Positions 40,935 through 53,205 of a stretch of DNA of 64,000 bases are shown piece after piece (within the stretch, counting starts at the first letter, position 1; each line of letters opens with the position of its first letter). Position numbers and translations under genes: made by a program. Below the pieces are notes generated by a model that saw only the letters and a program-made list of their open reading frames with translations, was not told the DNA's origin and searched no databases. The stretch spans positions 20,562,857 through 20,626,856 of the forward strand of contig OX465102.1 in the NCBI GenBank assembly GCA_949987565.1, given 5' to 3'. This stretch comes from Luidia sarsii (lineage: Eukaryota > Echinodermata > Asteroidea > Paxillosida > Luidiidae).

Positions 40935-41360
40935 TACAAAAATAATTGCGATTTGAATCGCGATTCAAAAACCTTTTTTTTTTTGCATGACCACACATTC
41001 CAAATAATCGCGTCGCAAATAAACGCGAGCCGATTGCGGTTAGCATAATGATCGCGCTGCGCTTGCGGGAATGGCGGGACTTGCTGATGAAAGTAAACAA
41101 ACCTTGTGCTGCACTTCCTGGCAGTAAACTGCTGGCAGGAAATGCCATGCTTGCGCAATGCATCGAGGGCTTAAAAAAAAACCGGTGCGATTTGAGCGGA
41201 CCGTTCCCACACACATTGCGTCGCAAATAATTGTTTGAAAAAGTCTCACTCTTCGTGGAGTCCGAATCGCGATTCAAATCCCATTAATAATCGCGTTTAT
41301 TGTGTCCCCACACGCAAAAAAGTGGAGTTTGAATCGCGATTCAAATCGTGATCTAAATGT
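40935..41360. mobile_element. MITE with palindromic termini (TTTGAATCGCGATTCAAA)
   Basis: The 18-bp perfect palindrome TTTGAATCGCGATTCAAA lies at both ends (40952-40969 and 41328-41345), with a third partial copy at about 41265. The interior has inverted CGCGTCGCAAATAA / ATTGCGTCGCAAATAA words. It encodes nothing. Confidence 0.75.
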
Positions 41361-44300
41361 TCGAGTTAATTTGGTGTAGTGGGAAAGGCCCGATTAAAGG
41401 CATCTTTGCACCATGGGGCTGTGCATGATGTAAGCATGTTATTGTTTGTGGTTTGTGGTCATGAAGTCATCTCTCCTGTGTGCTCTACCTGTCTGCAAGG
41501 AACTTGCTTGAATGGACTGTAACCGCAGATGGCAGTGGAGGGGCTTCAAAGTAAACACATCTGTATGGTGTGATAGGCACCAATTTCAGTGGAAAGTTAT
41601 TGTATGAGTCTAATAAGTAGATCACTTAATTGATACACTGAATTAAAACAGTACATAGACAAAAAATAGTAGTTGATAAAAGTGGATGTACAGTACTTAC
41701 GTATCATTTTCATTTGTTTTGCATATAATTATGTACATGTACAGTAGGCCTATAATGCACATGCACATTAATTATATATAATTATTTAGTGAAAGTTTAG
41801 CACGTGTGTACAACCCTGGTACAAACTGTACATTTGCAAAGTTCAGTGAGTTAAATTCTATATTGAATTGAAATGATTGTTGTTTTCTCACTCCAATGCC
41901 CACTTGTTTGTTTGAAATAATATACCAATGTTGAAGCAAATGGAATATTTTTTCAAGTGAAGTCAACTTTCAATTGCATGGTGCATGTAAGTTAGGTAGG
42001 TGTATGTATCTTTTTACCGAAAGAATTTAAACTGTCCAAGTTGATAGGAATTACGGTACATGTAAGTACCTGTAACTAGTAGCAAATGATGTGAACTCAT
42101 GTGTGTCTGTGTACAGTACATGCACATATGTATGTTTTCACCAACAAGTACAATGTACATGTAATTGTAAGTAGTGTAACTGAACTTACTGAGGTGTCAG
42201 TCTCACCTTGGTCTCACATTCCCTCCCAGTTGCCAGGCAAGCTGGAATTCTCTCCGACTTCAAATTCCAGACCAGTAAATAATAATATCAGTTTGTCACG
42301 GCCTTGTCAGAGGGCACAGATAGCTAGATGCTAATACCATACGCATGTGTTTAGCAGCTTGACTCAACTTTATGGGATCCAGTGCAAGTGGCAACTGGTC
42401 TGGTAGTGGTAGAGCAAGCCACAGTGTTCCCAGATTCTCCCTAGTCCGGCTAGTCCCTAACTAAATTGTTGATGAGCACAAGTATTATTTGTACTATAGC
42501 CATGGCTGTAAATTAATCAAGGCTTGTTTTTGAGTCTCCTTCATTTGCTTGTCTGTTCCTTTGGTCCTCTTTTATGCCATTGTTGGTTCCTTCTTTCCTT
42601 CCATCTGTGCTCATTTGTTCTTTCTTTCATTTGTTTGATTGCTTCTTCATGAAATCATTAATTCTTTAAGACCTGACCAGTACAACATTGGGATGCTCAG
42701 AAAACATTGATGTCCACAGATTCCCTTCTAATTTACACAGTCTGTAGATGGTCGTGATAGAATCCTCATGTTCAAATCTTACGGTCTGGGATGCTGTACT
42801 TCTCGAAAAATCTTCACACAATATCGACAAATATACTCAATCTTGAGTTATGAATTTTTTCTTACACAGAATGGTGCGAAAACCGTGACTTTTTTGCCTT
42901 TTTCTACTTTCTCAGATTACCATAAATTGAGCTAAAACCTTTACATAGGATTTCTTTTTTGAATTCATGTTTAGTGGTTTAAACACAAACTGTGGCATCT
43001 TTTGACTTTTACCAATGTTGTATCAATGGCCTTTAATTCATTTTAAAGCGTGTTTGTTAGTTAGGCTGTTCGTTTGTTCCAGTTTGTTCACTTGGCCTTT
43101 TTTATCCCCAAATTATATATGATTTTTCCACACTCTTACAAGTTTTTCTTTAATTTTAGGATGTATATAATCTGCTTGTCAAGAGGCTTTTTTTTGGGGG
43201 GGGGGGCCATGTGCTACAGGTATATAATTTTGTGATTAACCATGTGGCAAATTCATAGAAATTACCCTCAAATTCCTGGGTTAGCAATAATTTTGGGTAG
43301 CAAATGACTTTCTGGTATGTTGATGGATTTAGCAGGATAAGAAGGACTGATGAATAAGTACTACTGACTCATCACTGGTGATGTCACAATTCCTCTTAAA
43401 TTCCAGCGGTTAAATTCTTGAGGTAGAACGATGCATCAAAAGGTACAAATACAATACTTGACTTGCGGGTACATGGCCCATCCCATTGTAGTTTCTATCA
43501 TGACTGATACAGTGCATGTGTACAATACAGTGAGCCCAATTGATCTAATGCCATACATGTGACAGGTAAGCTTCCAAAGAGAGACGAAAGTAATTTACCG
43601 TGTTGAGTCAGCCGATGGTGTATGCATTTCCATGTGGTTTAGTATCTGAGCAAATTCAAATCAGTTGATTAATTTACTACCGGTACTCGAAGCAAAGTGA
43701 TTATCAGATGAAACCAAATAGCTGTACATGTTTCTTGGAAGTAAACTCTGTGCATGCACATTCCCTTGTGTGTGTGTCCCTGGTACATGTGTAGCATTGT
43801 GTGGACGTGCATGATTGATTTGCTAGTTCAGAACTTGGGATGAACTCTTGTGCTCCCTGTCCCTGCAACAAGCCTGTATTTCATGTCACTTGGCCGTGGG
43901 ACTGGGGCCCCCAATCAGTGCATGTTTTCTCCATCATGCAGGGACAAGGGACAGGCTGATAGTAGGAGGGGTTGTGTCCTCTGTAACCAGCTCAAGTATG
44001 TGCGACACTACCCCCAAGTCTGCCCTGGGATGATCAGAGAATGAAGGTCACCACTTATGAGGGACTGTCTGCCATGTGCTACCGATTCTGACAGATACAA
44101 ATAAAAAGACATTACATGTAATTCAAAATGCAGTTAGAGGGCTTGATGTTTCGATCCTAGCAGGACCTTTCCCAAAGGCAATATCTCTTCATGGTATAGA
44201 TTCCAAATCCAGTGCATTGGTGTATTTGAAATTCCCACCAGATGCAGCAGAACAGCAGCATACTGCAGTAGGTCAAAATGGCCGCTCCACACTACATGTA

Positions 44301-46350
44301 CATGTACATGTAGTTATATTAAAGTGTCCACTTTAGAGAGGATTTTGGTACAATATTCAGTACTTTCACAAAAACTGATAGTCTCGGTATACTGTAAGAA
44401 ATAGTCGAAGGTGAAGTCACATGTAATTACTAATGACACCAGTGACCATTTGGCATACAGTATGGAGGCCTCGTGTGCTGCATGCACCAAACCAGACTGA
44501 AGCCAGCTATTGTACATCCATATAACCCAGAACCAGCTCTGCAATGTGCTCAGTCCCTTGGATTTCTTTACTGTAGGCCTACATCTTTGAACCATGGAGG
44601 TTATTCCTTCCTCCATGTTTAAACCGATTACTTTATGATCTCATCTCAAAGTTAAGAAGACCAAAAACGTAATTGTGAACTGCTTTCTGATTTTGATGAC
44701 CAATATGTATGTACACATCTCATGAAGGCCCTTGCATTTAGATTCAAGCAGGACTTGTTCAAAAGGAGTGTGTGACCTAAACAATTGGAACCATTCCTAC
44801 TAGGGCTGTACAGTGTATGTTATGTAATGGCATGTACCACAGCCAGGTACGGTACATTATATGTACATGAAGATGTATAAAACGTTCCTCCCTGTCGGCT
44901 GTACATGTGCATACACTGTAGATGTACAGTACAGTACATTTAAAGTAATAGTATACCGGTAGGCCCTACATGCATGTACACATACATACACGTATACTGC
45001 ATAAGTGCTAAAGAGGGCACCTATATGTGTACGTGTACAAGTACACATGTACTTTGAAAATCCCGGCTTAGACCTTTCCCCCACAATCCAGTGGGATCAA
45101 GCCATACACGCACATGCTGTATCCGATTAGAGAGGATTAAAAGGTCTTACCATGGTCTTACCATGGAGGTCTCTACTTATTTATTCCTCCATGGTCTTAC
45201 TTAGTACGAAGAACTTTGCATCGCTGGTTCTTGTGTAATCATTTTCTATTGTATAGTGTACGTGTACGTCAAATAGTGTACAGTACATCATAATAGGCCC
45301 GACTGTGTGTTCGTATGCATACAAATTAGAGCTGGTTTTCAGTTCTTTGTCAGGAGTCATACATGTAGTGAATGTACGTGTACATGAGCAGTTGTTGCAT
45401 TGTACATGTGTACACATGTTACATGTACATGTATTGATCAGGGCTTGTACTTGTAATAATAGGCTATGTGGTAGATTTTACCAAATTGCTATTTAGCACA
45501 TTGGTACGTGTACAGTGCACACATGATTATGCCGAATGTGCACACACAATTGGTATGTTTGTGAACATGTCCATGTTCCCCTTAATTGGCAACCCTGGCC
45601 TCTACTCTAGACCTATACCGGTACCTCATGACCTATACTGGTCCCTGGCCTCTAGCTATAGCGGTACATGTACAGCTTGTACTCCCTGGTCAGCTACATG
45701 TATGGGTTGCTTTGACGTTAGGAGTAGGACCGTTCAACGCTAACCGTAATCGTGCAGTCGTCACAATTTTTTGATGGTGTACTTTTAGTACAGTGCAGTA
45801 TTGAGTATTTCTACATGTACATGTTCGTGTACACCTGTAAAGTACATTCACAATTGTCTGTCCACTCTACATTCCCATTGTGTGCCCGAGTGCAAAATGT
45901 AACCATGGAAACCACAAATTGTCAAAAGAAAATTCTGTTTTCTGTGAGCAACCAAGCTCCCTGCGAGACTCTTTTTATACTGACGGCATTTCAGCACTTA
46001 CAGTTCATTCCTATAAATTTGCAAAATTTGCTGAATTTGTGTGGGCCATTGAAATCACAATAGACCTTATTCATTGATATCAGCACCCTGTTCTTCTCAG
46101 AGACAAAATTATGAAATATTTAAGAGCATGCAATTTTACGTGTAAAATTCGCAGGACAGTTCAATGACCCATCTTCTGTTGACCTCTTACTGAGGCCGCT
46201 GAACCCATTTGTCGTTGTAGTTAGGGCTTTAATAGGTGGAGGCCAATGACTTCACTACCAGGCCACCACTGGCCAGTGAACCTTTGAAAAAAAAAAACAC
46301 AGACCATTAATTTTTGTACTTTTAGTTAAAAAAATCTATCAATTGGGAAT
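41361..46350. other. AT-rich stretch without recognised exons
   Basis: Rich in GTACATGTAC words (44.8-45.9 kb). It contains one family B fragment (44138-44180, GATGTTTCGATCCTAGCAGGACC) and two small CCATGGAGG palindromes (44592-44617, 45161-45194). Nothing coding can be supported. Confidence 0.45.
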
Positions 46351-47250
46351 TTAAAGGGGAATGAAACCCAGAGAAAGTGTTGGGTTATCTGATTGTGTGT
46401 TAAAAACAACCTACAATTACCTATGTGCTACTCTCCTACGAGTTTCATAAAGAGGGAAAATTCGTGGAATTCATTGGTAGAATTCGCGCTCCCGCAAACT
46501 GCCATCTTTTTGAAGGGCCCGCCAATCATTGCTGGGTGTGTGACTGTGACATCACAACGGAAAACTCCTGTATGGGTCCAGACGTGTACGCCTTACTAAA
46601 CTGCGTGCAGTTTGTACGTGTGTACACTCGTGAGCATGAACTTTGATGGCCGCAGCCCACTTCCTAAACAACTCAGGTCTCTTGTCCTTTTCAAGAACTG
46701 CATGGAAAGATTTCCCCAGCTTTTTCCCGCTGGCATTTTGACATCCAAAAGCCTGGCAGTAGTCCCAGTACACCATCTTTCAGCTCGTGAGTGTATAACT
46801 GTACGCAGTATGTACATGTAGTAGGGGTACATTCATCCGGGCCCATGCGGGAGTTTTCCGTTGCGATGTCATACCCTCCGCAGTGACTGGCGGGCCATTC
46901 AAAAAGATGGCGGTTTGCGGGAACGCGAATTCGACCATTCCATGATTTTTCCCTCTTTATGAAACTCGTAGGTGAGTAGCACATAGGTAATTGTAGGTTG
47001 TTTTTACGCAGTGGCTGTTGTTCCGGCAGTCGTCCGTGTGGTTCCCTGACTTCACAGTATTTGTCAGGATGTTTAGCTCTTGGAACCAGACTATCAGCTA
47101 ATAGACTGGTTTAACCAGCCTGCAATGCTGACGAAATACAATCAAGTCAGGGAACCACACCGACGACTGCCGTAATAACAGCCACTGCGTTGTTTTTAAC
47201 ACCCAATCAGATAAGCCAACATTTTTCTCTGGGTTTCAATCCCCTTTAAG
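46351..47250. mobile_element. Composite foldback element with a nested MITE
   Basis: The outer left arm TTAAAGGGGAATGAAACCCAGAGAAA (46351) is matched by TTTCTCTGGGTTTCAATCCCCTTTAA ending at 47250. Adjacent inner arms (about 46400-46590 and 46840-47005, with CGAGTTTCATAAAGAGGGAAAA and GCCATCTTTTTGAA) extend the pairing. A separate inverted-repeat element (47007-47189, CGCAGTGGCTGTTGTTCCGGC ... CAGCCACTGCG) interrupts the right arm and is flanked by GTTGTTTTTA on both sides. Confidence 0.85.
46643..46776 (-). pseudogene. THAP-like zinc-finger fragment inside the foldback
   Basis: The minus-strand frame from ATG at 46776 reads YCQAFGCQNASGKKLGKSFH followed by RPELFRKWAAAIK. This matches the start of THAP domains (C-x4-C, a following SFH, and a conserved W with A-A-I), about 45 residues. 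The second half with C-x2-H and the AVPTIF-type end is not seen. It is likely a remnant of a P-element-type transposase exon or of a host THAP gene captured by the element. Confidence 0.6.
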
Positions 47251-47499
47251 ATTTTTTTTGTCAGAACATTGCAGAAATCACTTCTTTCTTTCCTGAAAGT
47301 CTTTGTTTTAAATGGTTGCTGACTTGCTGTTTGCTGGATATGATTACTGATAATAATGATAATTATGCACTTACTGATCCAGTCAGGTACATTATGATTA
47401 TGTGTAATGTACATGTTGCCAAGTGTTTTTCAGTCCGACAGCCAAGCCTTACACTTGTGCATGGGTTTGGGCTGTGGCTTGGGCAAGGGATCTTGAAGA

Positions 47500-47720
47500 G
47501 GCTATAGGGATCTGGCTCTGGCTCTGGTTTGGGTTTGGTCTCGGACTTGGTCAGATTAGCTCAGGCTAATTGGGCTTAGGATTGGGCTTGAGCTTTGGCT
47601 TGGGCTCTGGCGTGAGTCTGGCCTGTGCCTGTTCTTTTGGATTGGGCATGGGTTTGGTCTTGGTCTTGAGCTCCAGCACTGGATAGGGCTCTGGCTCAGA
47701 CTCGGGCTCAGCCTTTTTCT
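47500..47720. repeat. GGYTTTGG / GGGCTCTGG low-complexity tract
   Basis: Imperfect repeats of TTGGGCTCTGGC and TGGGTTTGGTCT. On the minus strand it reads a (KPKPNP/EPEPEP)n pattern that is not believed to be a protein. Confidence 0.7.
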
Positions 47721-50700
47721 CTGTCATCCATTCCAAGTTACCAACAGCTGGGCACACAATAAGTGGCCTTTTGTTTAGTGTGAACTGTGAAGCATAGTAA
47801 ATTGTTTCACAATATCCACCCATATTTGAATTGTGACCAGGAGCCTGTACTCTAATTCAATGATCGTAAGTTACCTCAAAATACATTACATGTAGAAATA
47901 GCAGAAATACAGACAGGAAGCTGAAAGTGGAAACAAATTTCAAACTATTTTTCACGTAACATCTAGATACGTGTATACAGGTGTGTATGTTATACAGTGA
48001 TACAGGTGCGGGCATAGCGTATTAATGTCTTCTGCCAAATCTAGAAAGGTTATAACTTATTATGTACGTTACTGCATGTTGCAGCTGTACTCAGGTTATC
48101 AATTAATGTGCATGTATGCTTGATAAGATTAGCATATCTTAGATGAAGCTGCCAAGTCAGCCATTACAAAAATGCATCCTTACAGAGCGTTGACCAACCG
48201 CACTGCAGTGACCACACACATTACTTGCACGTCCTATGTATATTTAAAGTGCATTAGTCACTTTCACTGAGGCCAGTCTGTGTTAATTAATATGCAAAGT
48301 ACTGGGTACGGTACATGTCTACAAAATATTACTTTACATGCAGTGTGCAGTTGCAGCTTGTATTGGCCCCTCTGTACCTGCTTGTGTACCGTGTTCCATT
48401 CTTTGGCTTGATTGAATAATGAATGCAAGGGTGGGCTGAATAATAGTCCTCTTCAGTATCATAGATGACTTGGCAGCTTCATCTAAGCGTGATCTAACCT
48501 TATTATTGGATGACCTCGAATTTTTTTTCCAGGCATATTGCTGGAAAGTGATTATTCTATACTTAATATTGTGGAAAAGTTAGGATGGCTCATGCATGTA
48601 AATGTAATTGTAGGTGCACCTGTACACCACACATGTAAAGTTGATCTTAAAAGTACATGTGGAGTACATCTATGTGTACATCATGTACATGACACATTTA
48701 TGTTAATACGGTATACGTGTACACGATCCTTTTGGCTACATTTAATTTTGTAATGTAGTCTTTATGCTAATTGATTTAGCAACCTTTATGTGCATTGTTG
48801 GTCAGATCATACCAAAGTCTTCTTTTATACATGTATGTTGCTTCAATTGCTTGTAAGTTGTACCGTATTTGCCTTGAACTGAACAGTTGGATTGTTCTAA
48901 TAGTGACATTGCAGAACATCTCTTGCAGAGATACCGGAATTCTAATGGACATCAGAGCTTCACAAAGTACACAAACATTTGTAGCCCTAAAGTCTCCCAT
49001 TTGCATTCCTTTAATTTTGTATATCAGTCAAGCAAGATCGAGTGATTTTTGTTACACTGCTACATTTACTGTACTGATAACATTTTGTGCTGGACTTTTC
49101 CATCATACAATCTACTGCACTTGGTGTCAACTTCAAACTCAACTGTTCAATGAATTATCAGGACCCTGTTTCATGAAACCTGTTTTCAGTTTTGGAATAT
49201 CTCTGGCTTAGAACACCAGTATTGAGCTGACATACATGTATATTGTATAGTCTTCTGCACACAGGCCATCCAATTCCAATCCATACTGCATCTACTGTCA
49301 TGCTGTAAGTGTAACTGACTCTGTAGCTGTCTTCCCTGCCACACACACATGTGTGCAATGTGCATACACATGGTTGTTTTGAGAGTGAACTCCGTGTTTG
49401 TTGTTTCAGATGTCTAATAGTTTGAATAATGCATTGTGCTATTAATGCCGAATAACACTAACAGATGCTGCAATTGCATGACATGTTGGCCCTTACATGT
49501 ACACACATACATTGTGTATAGACGACCATAATTATACGGATCATTGATTTTTGGCGAGATATACATATCATACATGGCATCTGAACATAAATGGCATGCT
49601 ATCTTGTTCCATTTTTTGGAAAGTGATTGTATTTACACAGAGATTTGACTCGACATGTGCATTGCACACTCACTCAAGAAATTGTAAAAGTGTAGGCCTA
49701 CATTTGATAAACAATATAATGTACTTGTACTTTTGTAGCCCTATAGCTTAATGTATAATTACGCTCGGCATCACATAAATTGTATGTTTGACATGAATTA
49801 TAATTGTGCAAAAATCCGTAAAAAATGGAGAGGGTCTGTGCAAGGTTTTTATTACTCTGGCAGAATCTTTTCTCATTTAAAGGTTTTCTTTGTACTTTGG
49901 GCCTGAATTCAGGGCTCTGCAACCTCTTCTTAACACAGAATTCTGTGCTTATCGCACGGGGTAAGTAATAGTATTCACTTCATGGATCCTGTAACACTAA
50001 CAGTGTAACTGTAAGCAAGGGTCTGGTGCTTCAAGACTGAGCTAGCGCAGAATTTCTGCACTGTGGATTTTGCGTTTGCATCAGCAGAACAACATTGTGG
50101 CTGTTCATCAAACACTTACACTACAGGACAGACAAAACCCTGTACATATACAAGAAATCAACAGATGTATCTAGGTTCGGGCCACAGGTACATAATGTAT
50201 AGGTTTCAAGTTTCAACCCCAAAATTGTGTTACGTTTAACTGTGATGCTGTTTCAAGGCACAGACAAGAATAAAGCAGGGCTCGACCTTAGCACTAGACT
50301 GGCGGTCATTGTCTAGTAAAAACAGCTGCGGGCTAGTAAAATGACCAACTTTGCTAACCCGGTGGACTGTAATTGTAAACAGTAGACAGCGATGTGGTGG
50401 CCAAAAACGGTGTGGATGGGTATGAGAAAGTAGAAAAATTTGTTTTACTTGACCTAATAACCTTGTGTTAAATTCAATATTAATTATACCAGGGTTAGTA
50501 AAACTTGCTCAGGGCTAGCCAAAAACTTGATTTAGGCCTACTAGCCTACTTTAGTAAAACAAAAAATATTAAGCGCGAGGCTTGTAATTAAGGTATTCCT
50601 TAGTCCACCAGTCATCCGCTGTTGCTTCCTCTCTTTCCCATCTGTAGTTGTCCTTGTCAGTCAGCAGTTGGTAACATTTTTCTATCACTTCTACTGTCAG

Positions 50701-53056
50701 AGTAACAAAGTAGAACTAGAAGTCGCCTGCTTGACTTTCCAGCCCAAATTCAGCCTGGCTTCTAAATGACTGTCTTCACTTTTGTCTGGCTCTTGACGAC
50801 AGTGCCACAGGGCCGTGTAATCCATTTGACCCAGCCGACCTACCCTGTATCCTTTATCCGTGGGAAAGAGAGACAAGGGAGAGAGAGAAAAAAAAACCTG
50901 GCCAAGCAATGGAGCAAGCATCAGGAGACCTTGGCTCCCACACACCTACGCAGTGTTAAAAAAGTCCAGGGGTCGGAATGGATCGGTTGCATTGAATGCC
51001 ATGTTGTACAGAAACTTTGTCCGGGCTGTGCTTTATTCAACCTGTTGATTGCCGAGAGAGGGAAAAATTGCAAAGCAACTGTCACCAAAGTGATGTTAAC
51101 TCGGGAGTAGAATTGAATCCCTTGGAACTTGGAAGGTACCGTAGACCACTCAGTCGATCTACTTGTTTTGCCAGGATGTTGGCACAGTATACGTGTGTGT
51201 TTGTGGTGTTTGCGGCAATTTGGGTATGTGAATTGTCTCTGCCTTTGAGAAAGGTCCTGCTAGGATCGAAACATCAGGCCCACTAAATTTTAAGATTTGC
51301 ATTTTGGTAATTTTAGTCAGTAAGCAGTTTGCAACATTTCTGTATATCACTCGTACATGTATGGTTCACGTCCATGTACATGTACATGTGAGGTACGTTG
51401 TACATGTACATGTAGGTGTACACTACAACATGAACGTACACGTACTGTATGATTGCATAATACATACTGTACATGTAGCTCCGCTACACGTACGTGTACA
51501 TTATGTACACATACACGTATAGGCCTACATACTGTACGTACATAGTTTACGTACATTTACATGTACACGTACATGTACAGTACATGTACATGTATGTACA
51601 TGTACGTGTACAGTACATGTACGGTACCTATAAGTCTGGACAAATGCACATGTGTATTGAATGGCTCAGGCTTGGGCATATAAGTTATATGGGCTTACAT
51701 GCATTGTAATGTACGTAGGATGTTCCCATCCCAGCAAGTTTTCACCCCTGTTATGTTGTCACTCGCCCTGTCAGGATGGAATTTCATGGATCAGATTTGC
51801 AAATTTTTGAGTTACTTGTAAGTTGTATCAAAGTCAATAAACAATTTGCAATATTTTTGTGTTGCTTTGATTGAGTTTTTCTACTGTACTGTACAGTACT
51901 GTACTTTTTTTAGCCTATATGGATTAAGGGTACACACTACAAGTGTATTATATAAGTAATAACACACATACCTGTGGTTTTTGATCAACAAGTTGTGGTC
52001 ACCTGTGCTCACATGTAGGTCAGGGGTAAGTGGCATACCTGCAAGTTAATTCTCTGTGACAGGTCCCCCCTTGCCTGGCAAAGAAATACTGGTATGACTG
52101 GACTACTATTACACTGTACTTTGAATGACATGCACCACTCCAGGCACATTTGCTCAGATTCTCTCCACAAGTGGGGCTACCACAATGCTACTGAACAAAA
52201 TGGGGATGAAAAGTGGAGGAATTTGTAAGGTCCAGGCCTTACTGGTTCCTCTGTTATGGTCAGCTGCAGCTTTAATGCCCCTCGCTAAAAATCAGATCTA
52301 CCCCATACCAATGCCTTTGGTTCATAGGTGGTGAAATTTCTGCCAATTTGTTAGGGTCAGTGTTAACATTCCTTGTGCCACTCTTCAATGAAAATGAATC
52401 TTTGCCTTTGAGAAAGGTCCTGCTACTGCTAGGATCGAAACGTCAGGTCCACTAAATTTAAGATTTGCATTTTGGTAATTTTAGTCAGTAAGCAGTTTGC
52501 AACATTTTTGTATATCAACATGAATCTTTGAGATAATAATATGCAAACAAACCATTTTTGTTTTCAATGTTTCATTCTCACAAAGTTTTACTCTCACTCT
52601 TGTGTGGCATCCCAAAATCAAGTGCTCTGGGGTCAACTTTTTGGGCTGATTGGCAACAAAACAATGCTATGACTGAGTAATGGTCACAAGTACTTACTGA
52701 GTGAAATGACCAGCATGGAGATCTAAAGAAAACATACATGAACAAGGCCCGTCATAATACCTTCCTCAAAGACAGGATGCCACCTACAATCGAAACACCA
52801 GGCCCCCTTGCATTTTGAAAATGACTCCTGCAAGTCTTCTACAATGATCTGCATTCACTGACACTAAAGCCGCATTTCCACTGGACTTATGAGACGATGG
52901 TTAATCTTGACTCTTCCCATTTTAAGTCCAGGTTGAAACAGCCCAGTAAACTTTCCTCCCGAGTCTTGATTACTTTAACCGAGTCGAATGGTTACATCTA
53001 ATGGCCGAACCTCTGCCCAGTGAAAATGACTAGGGAAGTTAAATGACATTATAATT
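47721..53056. other. AT-rich stretch with Penelope-like fragments only
   Basis: Family B fragments at about 51240-51350 and 52405-52520 (both with CCTTTGAGAAAGGTCCTGCTA ... GTCAGTAAGCAGTTTGCAAC), a diverged one at about 52740-52830, and a GTACATGTAC-rich block at 51350-51640. Other open frames here are short and show no recognised domain. Confidence 0.5.
51350..51640. repeat. GTACATGTAC palindrome-rich block
   Basis: Dense TACATG, GTACAC and ACGTAC words, nearly all self-complementary at short range (for example TACATGTACATGTA). The (HVHVHV)n frames are artefacts. Confidence 0.85.
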
Positions 53057-53094
53057 CGAGCCGATGAGTCCTGTGGACGAAAACGCACCACTCG
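53057..53094 (+). ncRNA. Hammerhead-ribozyme-like motif
   Basis: CGAG (53057-53060), CCGATGA (53061-53067), GTCC-TGT-GGAC hairpin (53068-53078), GAAA (53079-53082), ACGCACCA, CTCG (53091-53094). This follows the type I hammerhead order: stem I, CUGANGA, stem II, GAAA, stem III, stem I. U4 of the core is C and the expected UH at the cleavage site reads CA, so it is probably inactive. It stands where the D-arm of a tRNA-like SINE head should be. Confidence 0.4.
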
Positions 53095-53205
53095 GTGAAA
53101 CGCAGAGGTCTCGGGTTCAAGTCCCGGTCCAGTCAAATTTTCCTTTGCCATTTTTTAAAATTGTTTAAAAGTTCCCAGTCAGTTTTGTCTTGATTTGTTT
53201 GAAAA
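53083..53205 (+). mobile_element. tRNA-derived SINE with B box
   Basis: GCAGAGGTCTCGGGTTCAAGTCCCGGTCCAGTC (B box GGTTCAAGTCC), then TTTTCCTTTGCCATTTTTT and CAGTCAGTTTTGTCTTGATTTGT, shared with 40.65 and 61.57 kb. The A-box half is replaced by the hammerhead-like segment. Confidence 0.6.

Noticed and set aside
47566..47823. Lys/Pro and Glu/Pro repeat protein on the minus strand
   Set aside because: Low-complexity GGGTTTGG tract; no neighbouring exon or splice phase supports it.
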